64,000 nucleotides of DNA, taken from positions 252,501-316,500 of the forward strand of contig JAREIK010003123.1 of NCBI GenBank assembly GCA_029783825.1, given 5' to 3'. This DNA comes from Sapria himalayana. Taxonomy: Eukaryota; Streptophyta; Magnoliopsida; Malpighiales; Rafflesiaceae. Shown here in pieces: positions 12,250 through 25,229 of the stretch (position 1 is its first letter; every line of letters starts with the position of its first letter). The notes beneath the pieces were generated by a model. It saw only the letters and a program-made list of their open reading frames with translations. It ran no database searches and was not told the origin of the DNA. The position numbers and the translations under genes are program-made.

Positions 12250-14200
12250 AACTTCTCCATATAATTCTTGATTTCTTTCTTGTTATACATTTGTATCACT
12301 TATTGATTTAAATAAGTAATCAACTTGTTGATATCATCTATAAGAATAGTTTGGATGAAGTAACTCTTCCTTGTTTTCTCCCTTGCCTAAACTTTGAAAA
12401 ATATCTTGACTTTTTCAACTTTTTGTTCATGTTTCTCCTCCTCATCTATCTTTGTATCAGCCATCAAAATTTCATCATTCACCTCTTCTTCTTTCATAAT
12501 TGAGACTATATCTTCAAGTTTCTCTTTTGGGTTATCAACCTCAACTATCTCTATTTTAGCCACTGAAACTTATTCTACAATGCTTTGATCAATTTTTTTG
12601 GCTTCCTCAATTTACTTTGTATTTGCCACTAAAACATCTAATGTAAAACTTTATTCAAACATAACCAAGTTTGTGATTTCATCTCTCTCCCTCATCATTT
12701 CTCCCTCTCTTCTTTAGTGGCATTATTTCTTCTCAAATCATTTAGCATTTGAGTAAGCATATCTTTTAATGAAGATTTGGGGGATGGATATAGATTATAA
12801 AATGTGCTCCCCTCATGGTTTCTAGATCTCCACCCTCTATGACTCTCTACTTGTTGATAATAATATTGACTCATGTTTCCATGTGATATATAATAAAAGT
12901 CACTATTTGGTGAATATTAAGTTTCATTGTATTGTTAGTTTAGGATATTTTCATGCATTCTCATCTTATTTCTTTCCAATCTATAATCATCTACATCATT
13001 CTTCTCCTTTAACTTATTTAATAAATTGTCTAAGCTTTTTTTTGAAGGATTGGCTACACATCATCTTTAATTTATTATATTCTAAGTCCAAACGATTATA
13101 GCTCAATTCTAGAATTTTACTATGTATTTTGGTGGGCTAAAAAAATATACTAGTAAAATACAAAACATAATTATCTACTTTTCAAACATGATAACAAGAC
13201 TAGCCATTAGATTTGAGAAAACTCATCTAAAATAATGTTATTTAAAATACTAAAAATGTCATTTTTCAATGATAATTACATCAACTCACTTTTCTATAAA
13301 ACTAAACTATCCCTAGCAATAGCACTAAAAACTTATTGTGATTTTCTTATGGTGTTCAATTTTATTGGCTAGATAGTATCCCAAAAGCTCATTAGTGAGG
13401 ATATCTTATTAATAAAGATTCTCAAGTATATGAATCATATAAGTGGTAAAGATGACTTTTTGTCAACATTTCAATCCCATTTAAATTGTATTGGCAGTTC
13501 GACCAATCAATAGTGAGACAACACAATTCTAGTAAAGTATATATGTAAGGATTTTAAGTAGAAATATTAAATCCAAGGGTTTGTCCATTTAATTAATGTG
13601 ATTCATGTTCAAATAGTTTGAATCAATTGACTTTGGATATAGAATGAAGGTTTGTTTATTGTGAAATAACTTTTTTTCCTAATAGTATATAAGATGGTTA
13701 TCATAATTAAGCTCATCTCAATGATAGTTCCCTCAGTGATATTATGAATTCCACACTAAAAGTGAATCTTTTAGGAGAATATTCTAAGAAACATCCATCT
13801 TAATTGAAAACTAATTCTTATAAGACATATATAATGGAATGACATGTAAAAATCATTCATACTTTCAACTTCATGAGTGTCATACTCACAATAATTAGTA
13901 TACCCAAATTTTGTGTTTTTAAATATAATTTTATTTCATACATTGTGGTTTGAAGGATTGCCACTTCATTCCTACCATATGTGTGAGTGAGTCTCGTGTT
14001 TTACATATCATCATTCACTACGATAACTCATAGAAACCTACATATAGGCAAATATCCAATTCAAGTTCTATTTAATCATCATATTCATCAATTTCTATTC
14101 TATATAATTTATCAAACATATTTATTAATATCAAAACTATTTATACATCATATAAACACGATTACACAAACCCTAGACCTAATGTAATTTTGATATATTT
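12250..14200 (-). pseudogene. second Tat-type Gypsy gag relic, inverted
   Basis: On the minus strand about 12,390-12,900 reads like the end of a Tat/Athila gag. A 'NHEGSTFYNLYPSPKSSLKDMLTQML'-like region (about 12,735-12,840) is followed by a glutamate/lysine-rich tail (about 12,390-12,700). The rest toward 14,200 is too decayed to assign, and stops occur throughout. The orientation is opposite to the relic at 5.6-9 kb, and the associated LTR-like segment (14,200-14,450) is also inverted. Confidence 0.5.
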
Positions 14201-14460
14201 TCCCAAATCTATCTTAGAGAGTAGAGTTTGAGAGTTGTGCTTGCCAACTTTATGGTTTAGCATATATCTTGAATCCTTTTCTTGCTTTTTGAGCACCCAA
14301 GGAGTGCAAAATTTATTTATAGGGTCTGGTTGCTATGCTATGAGTTCTACTTAGTGCATGAAAAGAAAAAGATGTTTCTCTCATCTTCTCTTTCCTCTTT
14401 TATACTCTAATATGTTTGCAATTGTTTAAGTAGAATATGTCTCAATATTTCTATAACTCA
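14200..14460 (-). repeat. LTR-like segment, inverted copy of 10,540-10,740
   Basis: Aligns in reverse complement with the segment near 10.5-10.7 kb (shared cccaaatct, gagagttgtgc and agggtct blocks). It probably belongs to the minus-strand Tat-type relic to its left. Confidence 0.45.
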
Positions 14461-14559
14461 AAGTTGTGGCACTGAGAAATATTCATGACTTAGGCCAAGT
14501 GACTCTATAACACAAAATAATGATGTTTGAAAAGGCAATGGCGTGGTCACCCATCTTTC

Positions 14560-14870
14560 TTATTCATCATAAGACAGTGGTGCTAGGAATGGTTGTGGCA
14601 TTAGGAATAGCCTCTCATGTGCATCATATGATTATAGCACTAGGAATGAATATGATTATGATATTGGTCTCTTTCAATCATCATATAGCTATGGTACTAG
14701 AAATGGCCATGGCATTAAAAATGACCACTCATTTGGATCATATAGTCATGAAACTGAATATAGTCATGACACAAAGAATGGTCACTCTTGTGCATGAAAT
14801 GGCCATGGTACTAGAAATAGTCATGTTGTTGGCCTTGACCTTTCTCATACTTCACATGGCCACAACACTA
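14560..14870 (+). repeat. degenerate minisatellite, unit about 57 bp
   Basis: About five imperfect units, each starting near a 'catcat' and containing two rounds of a 'atggcactagaaatgg'-like half unit. They read in one frame from 14,520 to 14,897 as a 125-residue open frame. I take that frame to be a by-product of the repeat, since it has no recognisable domain. Confidence 0.6.
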
Positions 14871-14897
14871 AAAAAAGGTGATGGCACTGTCAATTAG

Positions 14898-15317
14898 CAT
14901 GAACAAATAAAGGCATAGTTTTGTATTCTTTTAAGGACAAGAGTTGTGGGCTTGGGGAATGATCATACTTGATTAAATGTTCTCTGGGATATTTTGTCTT
15001 TGTGATATTTTGGACTGAATAGTTTTGCCTTTATAACTTCTGGTAGCTCAAGATTCTTGGATTTGGAAAAAATCATAACTATGACTTGAGACCACAATGC
15101 CTAGTTACAGATAATTAAATTCACGATACTAATAAGTGGTCACAGTTAATAACATTATTAAGGTACTTAGTTACTATGACATAAAATTAATAGTAGTTTA
15201 TTTAATTAATATGTGATAAGTATGGTTATGAATCCATATTTGAACATCGAATGCTTTGCTTATTTTTTATTATAATCATTCTTAAGATAAAAAAGATTCT
15301 CTTTTTTCATATTTTTG
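14898..15317. other. AT-rich stretch before the pyrimidine tract
   Basis: About 420 bases with scattered 'atgactt/gtcatg' motifs like those in the neighbouring relics. No gene seen. Confidence 0.35.
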
Positions 15318-18048
15318 TACTCAGTATTATTATTATTATTTTTCTTCTTCTTCTTCTTTATCTTCTTCTTCTTTTTTATGCTTCTCCTCCTTTTTATTGT
15401 ACTCTACATTTTTCTCCAACTTATTTTCATTGTTGTTATCGTTCATATTTTTCTTTTACTTTTCTTCTTCATCTTTTTTTTCATCAAATCCTTCTTTAGG
15501 TTCTCTTTCTTCATACTTCTTTTTTTTTTCATTATCATCATTTTATTCTATCACTACTTCTTATTCTTCTTCTCTATCTTCTCATTCTTTTTCTACCTCT
15601 AGTTCTTCTTCTTATTAATTTATTATTAATATTATTATTTTTCTTCTTATTTTTCTTATTATTTTTCTTCTAATTTTTCTTCTTATTTTTTTTACTTCTT
15701 TAACTTCTTCAAATCCATTTATTATTGTGTTTTTGTCCTCATTATTCTTCTTCTTCATTATCATCATATTCATTTTCTACTATTATAACATCTCCTTCTT
15801 ATTATCTCTCTTCTTCCTATTATCCATCATCTTCTTCTCCATTGCTTTTTTAAATCTTTTTCTTCATCTTATTCAGATTATTCTTCTCTATATTTGTGTT
15901 GTTCTTCTTCTTCTCCTCCTCATTATTCTCCTTCTACTAATTCTTATTATTTTTCTTCTCTCCTCCTCCTCCTTTAATTCTTTTTCTTCTATTTCTAATT
16001 ATTTTTATTCTAGTTTGCTTTCTTCTACATATTTGTTCCTCTTATTCCTTTTTTTTCTTCTTTCTTTTCTTCTCCATATTCTTCTTTTAATACTTCTTCT
16101 TGATCTTATTTTACAATTTATTTTGCTTCTTCTTCTCAATCTATGTCTTATTATTATTCTTCTTCTACCTATAATACTACTACTACTACTACTTCTTCTT
16201 CTACTCCTATACTACTATTACATCATCATCCTCATCATCTTCTACTTCTATACTACTATTACATCTTCTTCTTTTTTTCTTATTCTTGTTCTCCTCCTTC
16301 TCCCACGGCTTCTTCTTCTCCTCCTCCTTCTCCCCTTACTCATTCTTTTTCTCTTTCTTCTATTTCTTATTCTCATTCTTTTGTTTTTTATTCTTCTTCA
16401 TTTTCTTTTTGTTATTATTCAACTTCATCTCCTCCTTATTCTACTTATTCTTATCGTTCTCATTCTCATTCTCCTTTTCCTTCTTCTTTTCTCATTATTT
16501 TATTATTGTTGTTATTCTTCTACTTATACTGGTTCATATTTTTCTTCTTATCATCCATCTTTATCTTCTTCTTCTTCTTCTCCTCTTCTTTCTCCTCCTC
16601 CTAATCCTCCTCCTTTTTGTCCTCCTTGTTCTTATTTTTATTCTTCATGTTCTTGTTCTTGTTCGTCTTCTTCTTCATTTTTTCTCGTTATTCTTCCACT
16701 CTCCTTCTCATCCTCCTACATTTTTTTTCTTCTCTTTATTATTATTATTATTATTAGCAATATTCTCTTCTTCTTCACTCTTCTTCTTCTTTCACTTTTT
16801 TTTCTCATTTTTCTTATTCTTCTCCTGCTTCTTATCTTCCTCCTCCTACACATCCTTCCTCCTCTATTTTTTCTATTAATCCTTCTTCTAGTTTATCTAT
16901 TTATCATTCATCTACTTTTTTTGATTCTTCTTCAACTTTTTCATCTCATTCACCTTCTTCTCCTTTTTATTCTTTTCATTCTTCTTCTTTTTTGTTTTAT
17001 TCTACTTCATTTATTTCTTTTTTATCTTCTTATTCTTCCCTCACATCTTATTTTAATTCTTTTTATTGTTTTTCTTTATTTTATCCCTTTTCTTCTTCTT
17101 CTTTTTCTTCTTATCATTCTTATATGTCTTCTTCTTCTTCTTCTTATCCTTCTCCTTCATCTTCTTCTCCTAGTGTTTCTCCTTTCTCATCTTCTACATC
17201 TCCATTTTTTTACTTCTTTATCGTCATCTCTTTCATCTTCTTCTCCTTCATGTTCTTCTTTTTCTACTTCTTCTTTTGTTTCTTCTTCATTTTCTTTTTT
17301 TACTTCTTGTTTTTCTTCTCCTATTTCTTATTCTTTTTATTCTTCTAATTCTTCTTCTCCTTCTCATTTTTCTTCTTCTTCTTCTTCTTCTTCTTCTTCT
17401 TCTTCTTTCTTTCTTTCTTTCTTTCTTATTCATCTTCTTCTCCTTCTTGTTTTCTTCCTCCTCCTTCTCCTTCATCATCTTCCTCTTAATCTTTATTTCC
17501 TATATTCTACTTGTTCTTCTACATTTCCTCCTTCTTATGCTTCATCATCATCATCTTCTCCTCCTCCTCCTCCTCCTACATGTCCTCCTTATCTTCCTTC
17601 TCTTTTTTCTTCTTTATCTTCTCTTTTAACTTCTCTTTTTTTTTTCTTATTCTTGTTCTTCTTCATCTATTTGTTCTCCTCCTACTCCACCTTCTCTTTC
17701 TTCTTCTCCTTCTCCTCATCCTCTTACTCCTCATTCTTATTCTTCTTCATCATCTACATCTTCTTCTACTTTCTCATCTTCATCATCTTCTTCTTATTGC
17801 ATTTCTCCTTTTTCTTCTTTTTATCCTTCTCCTCCTCCTCCTCCTCCAACACCTTCTCAATCATTTATCTATTCTTCTTCTTTTCTCCTTTTCCACAATT
17901 TTATTCTTCTCTTTCTTTTTATTTCCCATCTTATCATTCTCTCACTTCTTCTTGTTTGGCTCCTTCTTGTTCTTCATCATATTAATCTTTTCTTTCTTTA
18001 TATACATCTTTTTTTTTCTAAACATCCTTTTTCTTTTATTATTTATTT

Positions 18049-18079
<31 letters not shown>

Positions 18080-18138
18080 CCTCCTCTACTTCCTTCTTCT
18101 TTTCCAAGTTCTTTTTATTCTTCATCTACATCTCTTTC

Positions 18139-18174
<36 letters not shown>

Positions 18175-18950
18175 TTCTTCTATTTCTTATTTTATTTCAT
18201 CTTCTTTTTTTTGTTACTCATCCTTCTTTTCCTTTTTCTTATCTTTATTATCTTATTCTTATCCTTTTTTATCTCCTCCTCCTCCTCCTTATTCTTTTTC
18301 TTATTCTTATCTTCCTTGTTTTTCTTCTCTTGTTCTCCTAATTCATATTAAATATCATTCTCATGCTCCTCTTTTTTCTTCTTTTTTTTCTTCTACTCCT
18401 CATTGTTCTTCTTCTTAAGCTTCTTATTCTTCATCTAAATTTTTGTCCTCATTCATTTTCTATTTCTATTTCTATTTCATATTGTTCTCATTTTGATTCT
18501 TTTTCTATTTCTTTTTTAGTTTCTACTTCTTATTATTTTTATTCTTTTTCTTCTTATTCTCATCTTTCTTTTTCTTTTTTTATTCTTCTCCTCCTTTTCC
18601 TCCTCCTCTTCCTATTGATTCACTTTCTTCTTTTTCTTTTTTTTTCTTCTTTTTCTTCTCCATGTTATCTTTTTTCTTTACCTTCTTGTTCTTCTTTTTC
18701 TCATTCTTTTTCTCCTTCATATTTACCTCATATTTCTTCTTATTCTTTTTTTTTCTATTTCTTTTAGTTTATGCTTCTTATTTATTTTTTTTCTTCTCAT
18801 CTTTCTTCTGTTTATCCTTTTTCTTTATTTTTTCTTCTTCTTCTCATTCTTTTTATATTTCTTTCATGTTCTTCTTCTTTTTACTCATTTCCTTCATCTC
18901 CTCCTCCTCTACTTCTTTTTTTTTTAAATTTTTTTATTTCGCCTCCCCCT
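15318..18950 (+). repeat. giant polypyrimidine (TTC/TTA/TCC-rich) tract, left part
   Basis: About 3.6 kb in which the plus strand is almost entirely T and C with scattered A and very little G. It consists of degenerate TTC, TTCTTA, TCC and TTTTTC units. Purer runs lie at about 17,371-17,406 (TTC about 12 times) and 18,138-18,170 (TTA runs). Long open frames such as 15,727-17,985 are only strings of Phe, Leu, Ser and Ile and overlap similar frames in the other phases, so they are not genes. The bottom strand is a GAA-type polypurine. Confidence 0.9.
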
Positions 18951-19366
18951 TAGGAGTGTCAAATGAGTTGGGCTATCCTGAGCTAGCGTGCCATGCCTAC
19001 AGTACCATGCCATGCCTGGCATGGCATGGTTCTTGGGAGGGTAGGCCCGGCACGGACCCGTGGCCCAAAATCCACAGGGTTTGGCCTGGTTTGGCCCAAT
19101 TTGTGTTGGGTCTAGTCGATAAAAATTTTTAAACCCTAGGGTTTCGGTTTGCCACCGTACCTCCATCGCTCATTTAGCATGCTGGGTCTCACCCATCAGG
19201 CATCGGTCCATCTCCCTCCATTGGGCGTCGCTCAATGCTTGGGGCTATCACGTCGTGACCACGTGCCAAGCAAGCCTTACCGTGCCAAGGCTGCGCCCGA
19301 CATTGGTCTGAGCATGACACTATAGCATGCTAGGCCCATGCTACCCCAGCCCATTTGACACCTTTA
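18951..19366. mobile_element. short non-autonomous hAT element, copy 2, inside the pyrimidine tract
   Basis: The left terminus is TAGGAGTGTCAAATGAG and the right terminus is the inverted CATTTGACACCTTTA. The flanking 8-mers ctccccct (18,943-18,950) and ctcctcct (19,367-19,374) match at 7 of 8 positions, although the surrounding low complexity weakens this test. The 416-bp interior is GC-rich with repeated GCCATGCC/GGCATGG and GGCCCGGCA motifs, like copies 1 and 3. It contains no transposase. Confidence 0.8.
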
Positions 19367-19399
19367 CTCCTCCTCCCCACCCAACCCAAACTATCCATT

Positions 19400-19575
19400 G
19401 TCACATTGCATGCAAGACCCCGAGGTGATATCATGTAAGGCTTCTATCATAATAGCATGATAGGTGATGTAGCAAGCATCCTAGAGAAACATACTTGGCA
19501 TTCTTGGGGATTGAACTCGTGTCCCTAGGGTTAGAGAAATCATCCTCTTTTGTCAATCAGACTACCATAATGTTG
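19400..19575 (-). mobile_element. tRNA-derived SINE candidate
   Basis: On the minus strand, starting near 19,572, the sequence reads like a degenerate tRNA. A 'GGTAGTCTGATTGAC' box A-like stretch is followed about 35 bases later by 'GAGTTCAATCCCC', close to the RNA polymerase III box B consensus GGTTCRANNCC. It continues leftward in non-pyrimidine sequence to the hAT element. It does not fold as a sound tRNA, so a SINE or SINE relic is the better reading. No target duplication is identified. Confidence 0.45.
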
Positions 19576-19577
19576 GT

Positions 19578-21355
19578 TATTCTTATTCTTTTTTCTCTCC
19601 TACTCTTCCTCCTCTTCTTTATTATTCTACTTCTTCTTCCTTTTCTTTCTTTTTCTTTTTCTTTTTATTATTATTCTTCTTTTTATTACTATTTTTCTTC
19701 TGTTATTACTCTTCCTTTTCTTTCTTGTTTTCCTCCTCCTCCTTATATTTCCACTACAACTACTTTTTTCTTCTTTTTGTTATGTTTCTTTTACCTTTTC
19801 ATCTTCTTTTTCTCTTCCTCATGTTCCTTCTACTTCTTTTTCTTCTTTCTCTTCTCCTTTTCCACCTTTTCCTCTAACCTTTTCTTTTTATTCATCATCA
19901 TCATCTAATTCTTCTCTTACAATAATTTTTCTTTCTACTTTTTTTTATTTCTTCTTTTCTTATTTTTCATTTTATTATGCTTTTTCTCACCTTCTTTTTC
20001 TTCTTCTTAGTTTTCTCCTTCTCCTTCTCTATCGCATTCTTCAAAGTATTATTATTATTCTTCTTCTTCTTGTGCACCTCTTCCGCTAATTTCTTCTTTT
20101 TCTTCATCATCTTCTTTTTCTTCTCTTTCTTATCCAACTTCTTATTCTTCTCATTCTTGTTATTTTTCTCTTACTATTCTTCTTTTACTTTGTTTTTTTT
20201 AATCTTAGTCTCCACCTACTTCTTCCTGCTACTTCTTCTTCTTTTTCTTCATCATTATCATATTCTTTTTCATTTTCTATTTCTCTTTCATATATTTGTT
20301 CTTATTCTTCTTATTATTATTTTTCTTCTTCTCCTTCTTTTCTTTTTTATTCTTCTTTTTATTCATGTTCTTCTTCTATTTCCTACTAGTTTTCCTACTC
20401 ATCCTACTCTCTTTCCTCTTCCTCTTCTTATTTGTGTTATTCCTCTTCCTTCACGTCCTCTCCATCTCACATTCGTTCTTATGCTTCTTATTCTTATATT
20501 TCTTCTTCTTTTTCTTCTTCTCCTTCTTCTGCTACTACTACTACTTCATTTTTTATGTTATTATTCTTCTTGCTAATGTTATAATTTTCTCTATTCTTAT
20601 TTTTTTTATCCTTCTCATATTACCACTTTTAATGCTTGTTCTTCTATATTTTTCTTTTTCTTTCTTCATTATCTTCTCCACTTTCTCCTCTTAATTTTTA
20701 TTCATATTTTTCTTCTTTTTCTCTACTTCTTCTTTTCTTCCTCTTTTTTTTTTGTTTTTCTTTTTGATGATCATTTTCTTCTTCTACTTCTAATTCTTCT
20801 TCTTTTCCTACTTCTACTTTTGTTCATTTGTTTTTTTTATATTTTTTTTCTTATTCTTTTGTTTCTTTTTTTTTGTCATTCTTCTTCTCATCATTCTTCT
20901 TCTTATTCTTATTCAACATCTTATTATTCTTCTACTTCTTATTCATATTCTTCTATCTCCTACTAGCCCTCCAACCCCTGCTCTTATTATTATTATTATT
21001 TTTTTCTTTTTCTTTTTCTTCTTCTTCTTCTTCATGTTTTGCCTCTTCTTCCTTCGTCTCCTCCTACACCACCACCACCACCACCACCTCCTCCTCCTAC
21101 TTCTCCTCTTCCTCCTCTTCTTATACTTCTTCTTGATGTTCTTATCCTTCTTATACTTCTTTCTAATGTTCCTCCTCTTCTTCTTATAATACTACTACCA
21201 CTTTATCCTGGTCTTCTTTTTATTCTTCTTAATCTTCTCATTCTTATTATTTTCTTCCACCTCATTCTACCACTTCTTCTTCTTCTTAGTTTTTTTCTTC
21301 TTTATTTTTTTATTATTTTTTTCTTTCTTTTCTTGCTATACTTTTTCTCCATTTT

Positions 21356-21386
<31 letters not shown>

Positions 21387-22398
21387 TTTTCTCCCTTTTC
21401 TTTTTCTTCTTTTTTCTTGTTCTTCTCATTCTACTTTCTATTTTGCTTCTTCTTCTTGTTTTTGTTCTACTACTACTTCTTCTATCTTTATTTTATTTTA
21501 TTCATCATCAATCTCTTTTTTTTCTTATTATTGTTCTCTTTCTCTTCCTAATACCTCATCATCTTATCCTGTATATTATTATTAATTTTCTTCATTTTTT
21601 GCTTTTTTTCCTTTTTTTTTCTTTTACTTCTACTTATTATTTTTCTTTTGCTTCTACTTCTTATTATTCTTTAACATATTATTTTTTTTTCTTTTTATTT
21701 TTTTTATCTTTGTATTATATTTCTTCCCCTACTATGTCATTTATTTCATTCTCCTTGTACTTTTTTTTCTGTTATTGTTCTTCTTGTTTTATCCTCCTCT
21801 TATTCTCTACCTCTTCCGTCTTCCTGTGTATTCTTCTTTTTTTATCATCATAATCTCCTTTTTTTTATTTTTCTTCTTCACTTATTTTTTTTCATAATCA
21901 TCATCATTATTTTTATAATGTACTTCTTTTTCTATTTTTGTTTTATTCTATATCCTATTCTTATGTTTCTTGTTTTACTTATCTTCTTCTACTACTCCTC
22001 ATCCTTCTTATTTGTCTCCACCTCCTCTTCTACCTCCTTTTTTTTTCTTTATCTATATTATTTTTCTTTTTGTTCTACTTCTTATTCTTCTTCTCTTCTT
22101 TATCATCTTCTACTTAATCTTAATCTTATACTTATTCTTCTTATTTTTTTATTCTTCATTTACTTTTTATATTCTTTTTATTCTTTTTATTTTTTTATTC
22201 TTTTTCTTTTTCTTATTCTTCTCATTCTCCTTCAAGTTCAATTTCATTTTTTTCTTCATGTTATGTTTATTCTTATGCTTCTACTTTTTATTCTGTTTTT
22301 TATTATAATTATTCTTGTTAATCTTCTTCTTCTTCATTTTCTTGTTATTTTTAGTTTACTTATTTTTTTTATTCTTCCACTTGTTTTACTTGTTGTAT
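19578..22398 (+). repeat. giant polypyrimidine tract, right part
   Basis: Continues the left part for about 2.8 kb with the same T/C-rich composition. It includes a TTC run near 21,357-21,385, TTA runs near 20,988-21,001 and a short ACC run near 21,067-21,085. It stops abruptly near 22,398, where ordinary AT-rich sequence resumes. All open frames inside are low-complexity artefacts. Confidence 0.9.
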
Positions 22399-22900
22399 AA
22401 GACTATTTTGGTTATCATCATGTGTTAGATACTTTTTTATAAGAAATTAAGGTAACAAGAGAACATATAAAAAGAAATTAATGTTAATAGATTGACAATT
22501 TGTATATAATTATGACATCATGTGTCCTTAATAGTTATTTTTCAATCTTGTCTAAATTATTTTATGAAAGCTAACATTATTTTTATTTATAAAACCACCA
22601 TTATTTTATAATTGAGGCCTGTTTGCATGCAACTATTCTTGCCTGCTTAAACTTCACTAGCCTTTTTTCTTATGATTTTATATTTATTAGATTATGAACT
22701 TCTCAAACACCCTTTTTGTTCTGTTCTAAAAAAACTTATAAAATGCATCCTTAGTCTTCTGATACAATATTTTTTTCTTATTAATATGAATGTAAGTATT
22801 TTAAGACATATTAATATTGTTGGTATCTAGTACTCTAGTACAATTTTTTCAAGGACAATTTTTATGGGTCTAGTGGAATCAATTTTTTATAACCATCATG
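22399..22900. other. AT-rich intergenic stretch
   Basis: No gene or clear repeat recognised. It may be the outer part of the repeat that follows. Confidence 0.35.
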
Positions 22901-23609
22901 AAAATAATATTTGCATGTCATACTCTATATTTTAATATTCAAACACCTTTTTTATAACAAAATTTTTGATTTACTTAATAACACAAGATTACTTAATAGA
23001 ATAGAAAGTGTGTGTGTGTGTTTGTGTGTTTGATAAATAATATTGATGAATTTGTTTAAATACACTACACCAAGAAAGTATACATACAAAGCCATTCAAA
23101 CAAAATAAAAATTTAATAATGCTCATAGGTAAAGTTGTAGTTATAGCTAAGACAAACATGAAATCACTTAGAAAGTAGCGAAAACTTCTTCACTCTCACA
23201 TAATAACAAGTTCATATGCGGACACACAAAATTATATTATGTGCCAAAATTATTATTGTTTCAGAATATGAAATTCATGGAGAGGATTAATTTAGAGAAT
23301 AATAAAAAATTCTACTTTGATTGTTGATTTACCCATAAATTTGTGAAATATATTATTTATCATCATTAGTTCCAAGTGAAAGAAAAAAACATAGTGTGGA
23401 AAAGTTCTTTATGATGATTCAAAAGAGTGTTGCAACAATCAACAAGTTGTGACAATAATAAGAAAAAATAGTTGCAGCTTAGTTACATCAATCATTAACT
23501 ATTGCATGTAATAGCAAATGTAACGAATAGCAGCAGCAATGTCAACAATAGCAATCAAAAAACATGAATATCAATAGTAACATTTCAAATAACATCATCA
23601 TCAAGCATA

Positions 23610-23642
<33 letters not shown>

Positions 23643-23949
23643 CAAGCATCAGTCACGATAATAATTTTATTGCCACTAACTTTCTCAATTCTATAAGTAG
23701 AATATGAAGTATGGTTTATGAAATAAAGTTAAATGCAAAGAAGGAAATCAACTCACTTTGAAAGATCTCAAATGCATTCACAAATTATTAAATGACAGCT
23801 TCAATAAGCCTAAAACACAACAACAGAGAGAATCAAAATCATCAAATAGAAAATACAAAATGCTCTTTAGAATAGAATAAATAGACAGAGAGCTCCTTTA
23901 TTGTTCATATTTCAGAGGGAAGAAGATGCATCTGTGATGGGGATGTATA
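22900..23949 (+). repeat. unclassified dispersed repeat R2, copy 1 (left part)
   Basis: Aligns by eye, in the same orientation, with about 40,130-40,930. Shared landmarks in order are 'ttacttaatagaa', 'acactacacc/cattgcacta', 'atgaaatcactta/caaaaccactcta', 'tcactctcacat/catactcacat', an AGCAGCAACAATG-like block and finally TGATGGGGATG. The copy is interrupted after 23,949 by the Copia element and seems to resume at 35,337. Class unknown. Confidence 0.5.
23608..23643 (+). repeat. (AAT)n microsatellite
   Basis: About twelve perfect AAT/ATA units inside repeat R2 copy 1; absent from copy 2 at 40 kb. Confidence 0.85.
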
Positions 23950-25225
23950 TGTTCGAGAACATAGGATCAAAAACATAGCAAGCCGATAATAGTCGTGGTA
24001 TGAGTTATTTTATCATTTTGAGAATAGTTTTTGCATGTAATTAAACTTTAAGGTCATGGGCGATAGCTAACTTTTTTCCCAAAAACCCTTGTTCCAGAAT
24101 ATCCAAGGAATACTCTAACGCTATAATGGTCAGTGTCATCTAAACTTCTATCATCTTTTTTAAATAATAAAATTTGAATCGAATTATTTTTATTATGAAG
24201 CATTACATATTTAATATTAACCAGTTCATTTTATTATTTAATATTTAAAATATATTTTTAATTAAATATTTTAATTATACCCACTCACACACAAAATTAA
24301 TTTAATACGAATATATTAATTTGATTTAATAATAAGATCGAATTAATTATTTCAATTATATACATTTACATATTTCCAAATAAATAAATTCTTTAAAATA
24401 TTTCCTTTGGCTCTAGATAAGGCTATGGAAGAGATTCTAGCTTAAATAAGATCTCGAGCTCCCAATATAAATTTTTTCATACAATAATTTAAATTGATTA
24501 TAATTAATACCATAATATAATAATAATTATATTTCTTTGCTTATTTCAAATTAATTCATGCCTTTTGTTACTAATACTAATTAAACTTCTCATGTTAAGA
24601 TTCTAGAAACTCATTGATTGAATCAAATCAATGATAATATAATTTAATTAGTCTTTAATTATTTTTTTTTGATATTTTCTACTTAACTTAGTTAAATCGT
24701 CAGATCTAAATTGACTTGTAGGGTTTGACAATATCAAAACTTATAAGCTTCCTCAATGGGTATCATCAATCCTTTCGACATGACATGGATTCCAACAGTA
24801 ATCAATATTCATCATATACTTGATAAAGTTATTCAATGCATAGAGTTCTAGACTCCTTTTTTTATTAATCAAAAGAAATATTAATAAGTACACTCAAGTA
24901 TACTAGTACTAGAAGTTTGAACTTCATCATTCACCATAGTCAAGGTAGACCTACTGAAATCTATTGCTATAATCTTACCGATGGTTGTCCAACTCTACCT
25001 AAATTGTAAACAACAAACTTATGTTCCACAAAAACTGATGATTTGATCTTTTGTGCTTAAGTCAAATTTTATGCACCAAATCATCTATAGTGTACAATAA
25101 AGGATATATGCATTTTCACAAATTTAACTCACTATAAAATATTTTATTTAAAATAATAAAAATATATAAATAAAGAAAATCAAAAAATAATAAGAAATAA
25201 CTTTTAGTATAAATTAGTTCTAATA
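23950..25225 (-). repeat. 3' LTR of the Copia element
   Basis: Aligns along its length with 34,183-35,336 and, inverted, with 41,545-42,800. The minus strand starts TATTAGAACTAATTTATAC directly after the polypurine tract. The many differences from its partner LTR indicate an old insertion. Confidence 0.8.
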
Positions 25226-25229
25226 ATCT

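Noticed and set aside
11655..12264. Frames inside hAT derivative 1
   Set aside because: GC-rich non-autonomous element sequence; frames occur on both strands and cross the element boundary.
15727..17985. 752-codon open frame
   Set aside because: It is made almost only of Leu, Phe, Ser and Ile from TTC/TTA/TCC repeats. Similar frames run in other phases, and there is no domain or splice context.
19495..19572. A functional tRNA gene
   Set aside because: Box A and box B-like motifs exist, but stems and anticodon arm do not pair convincingly; a SINE is the better explanation.
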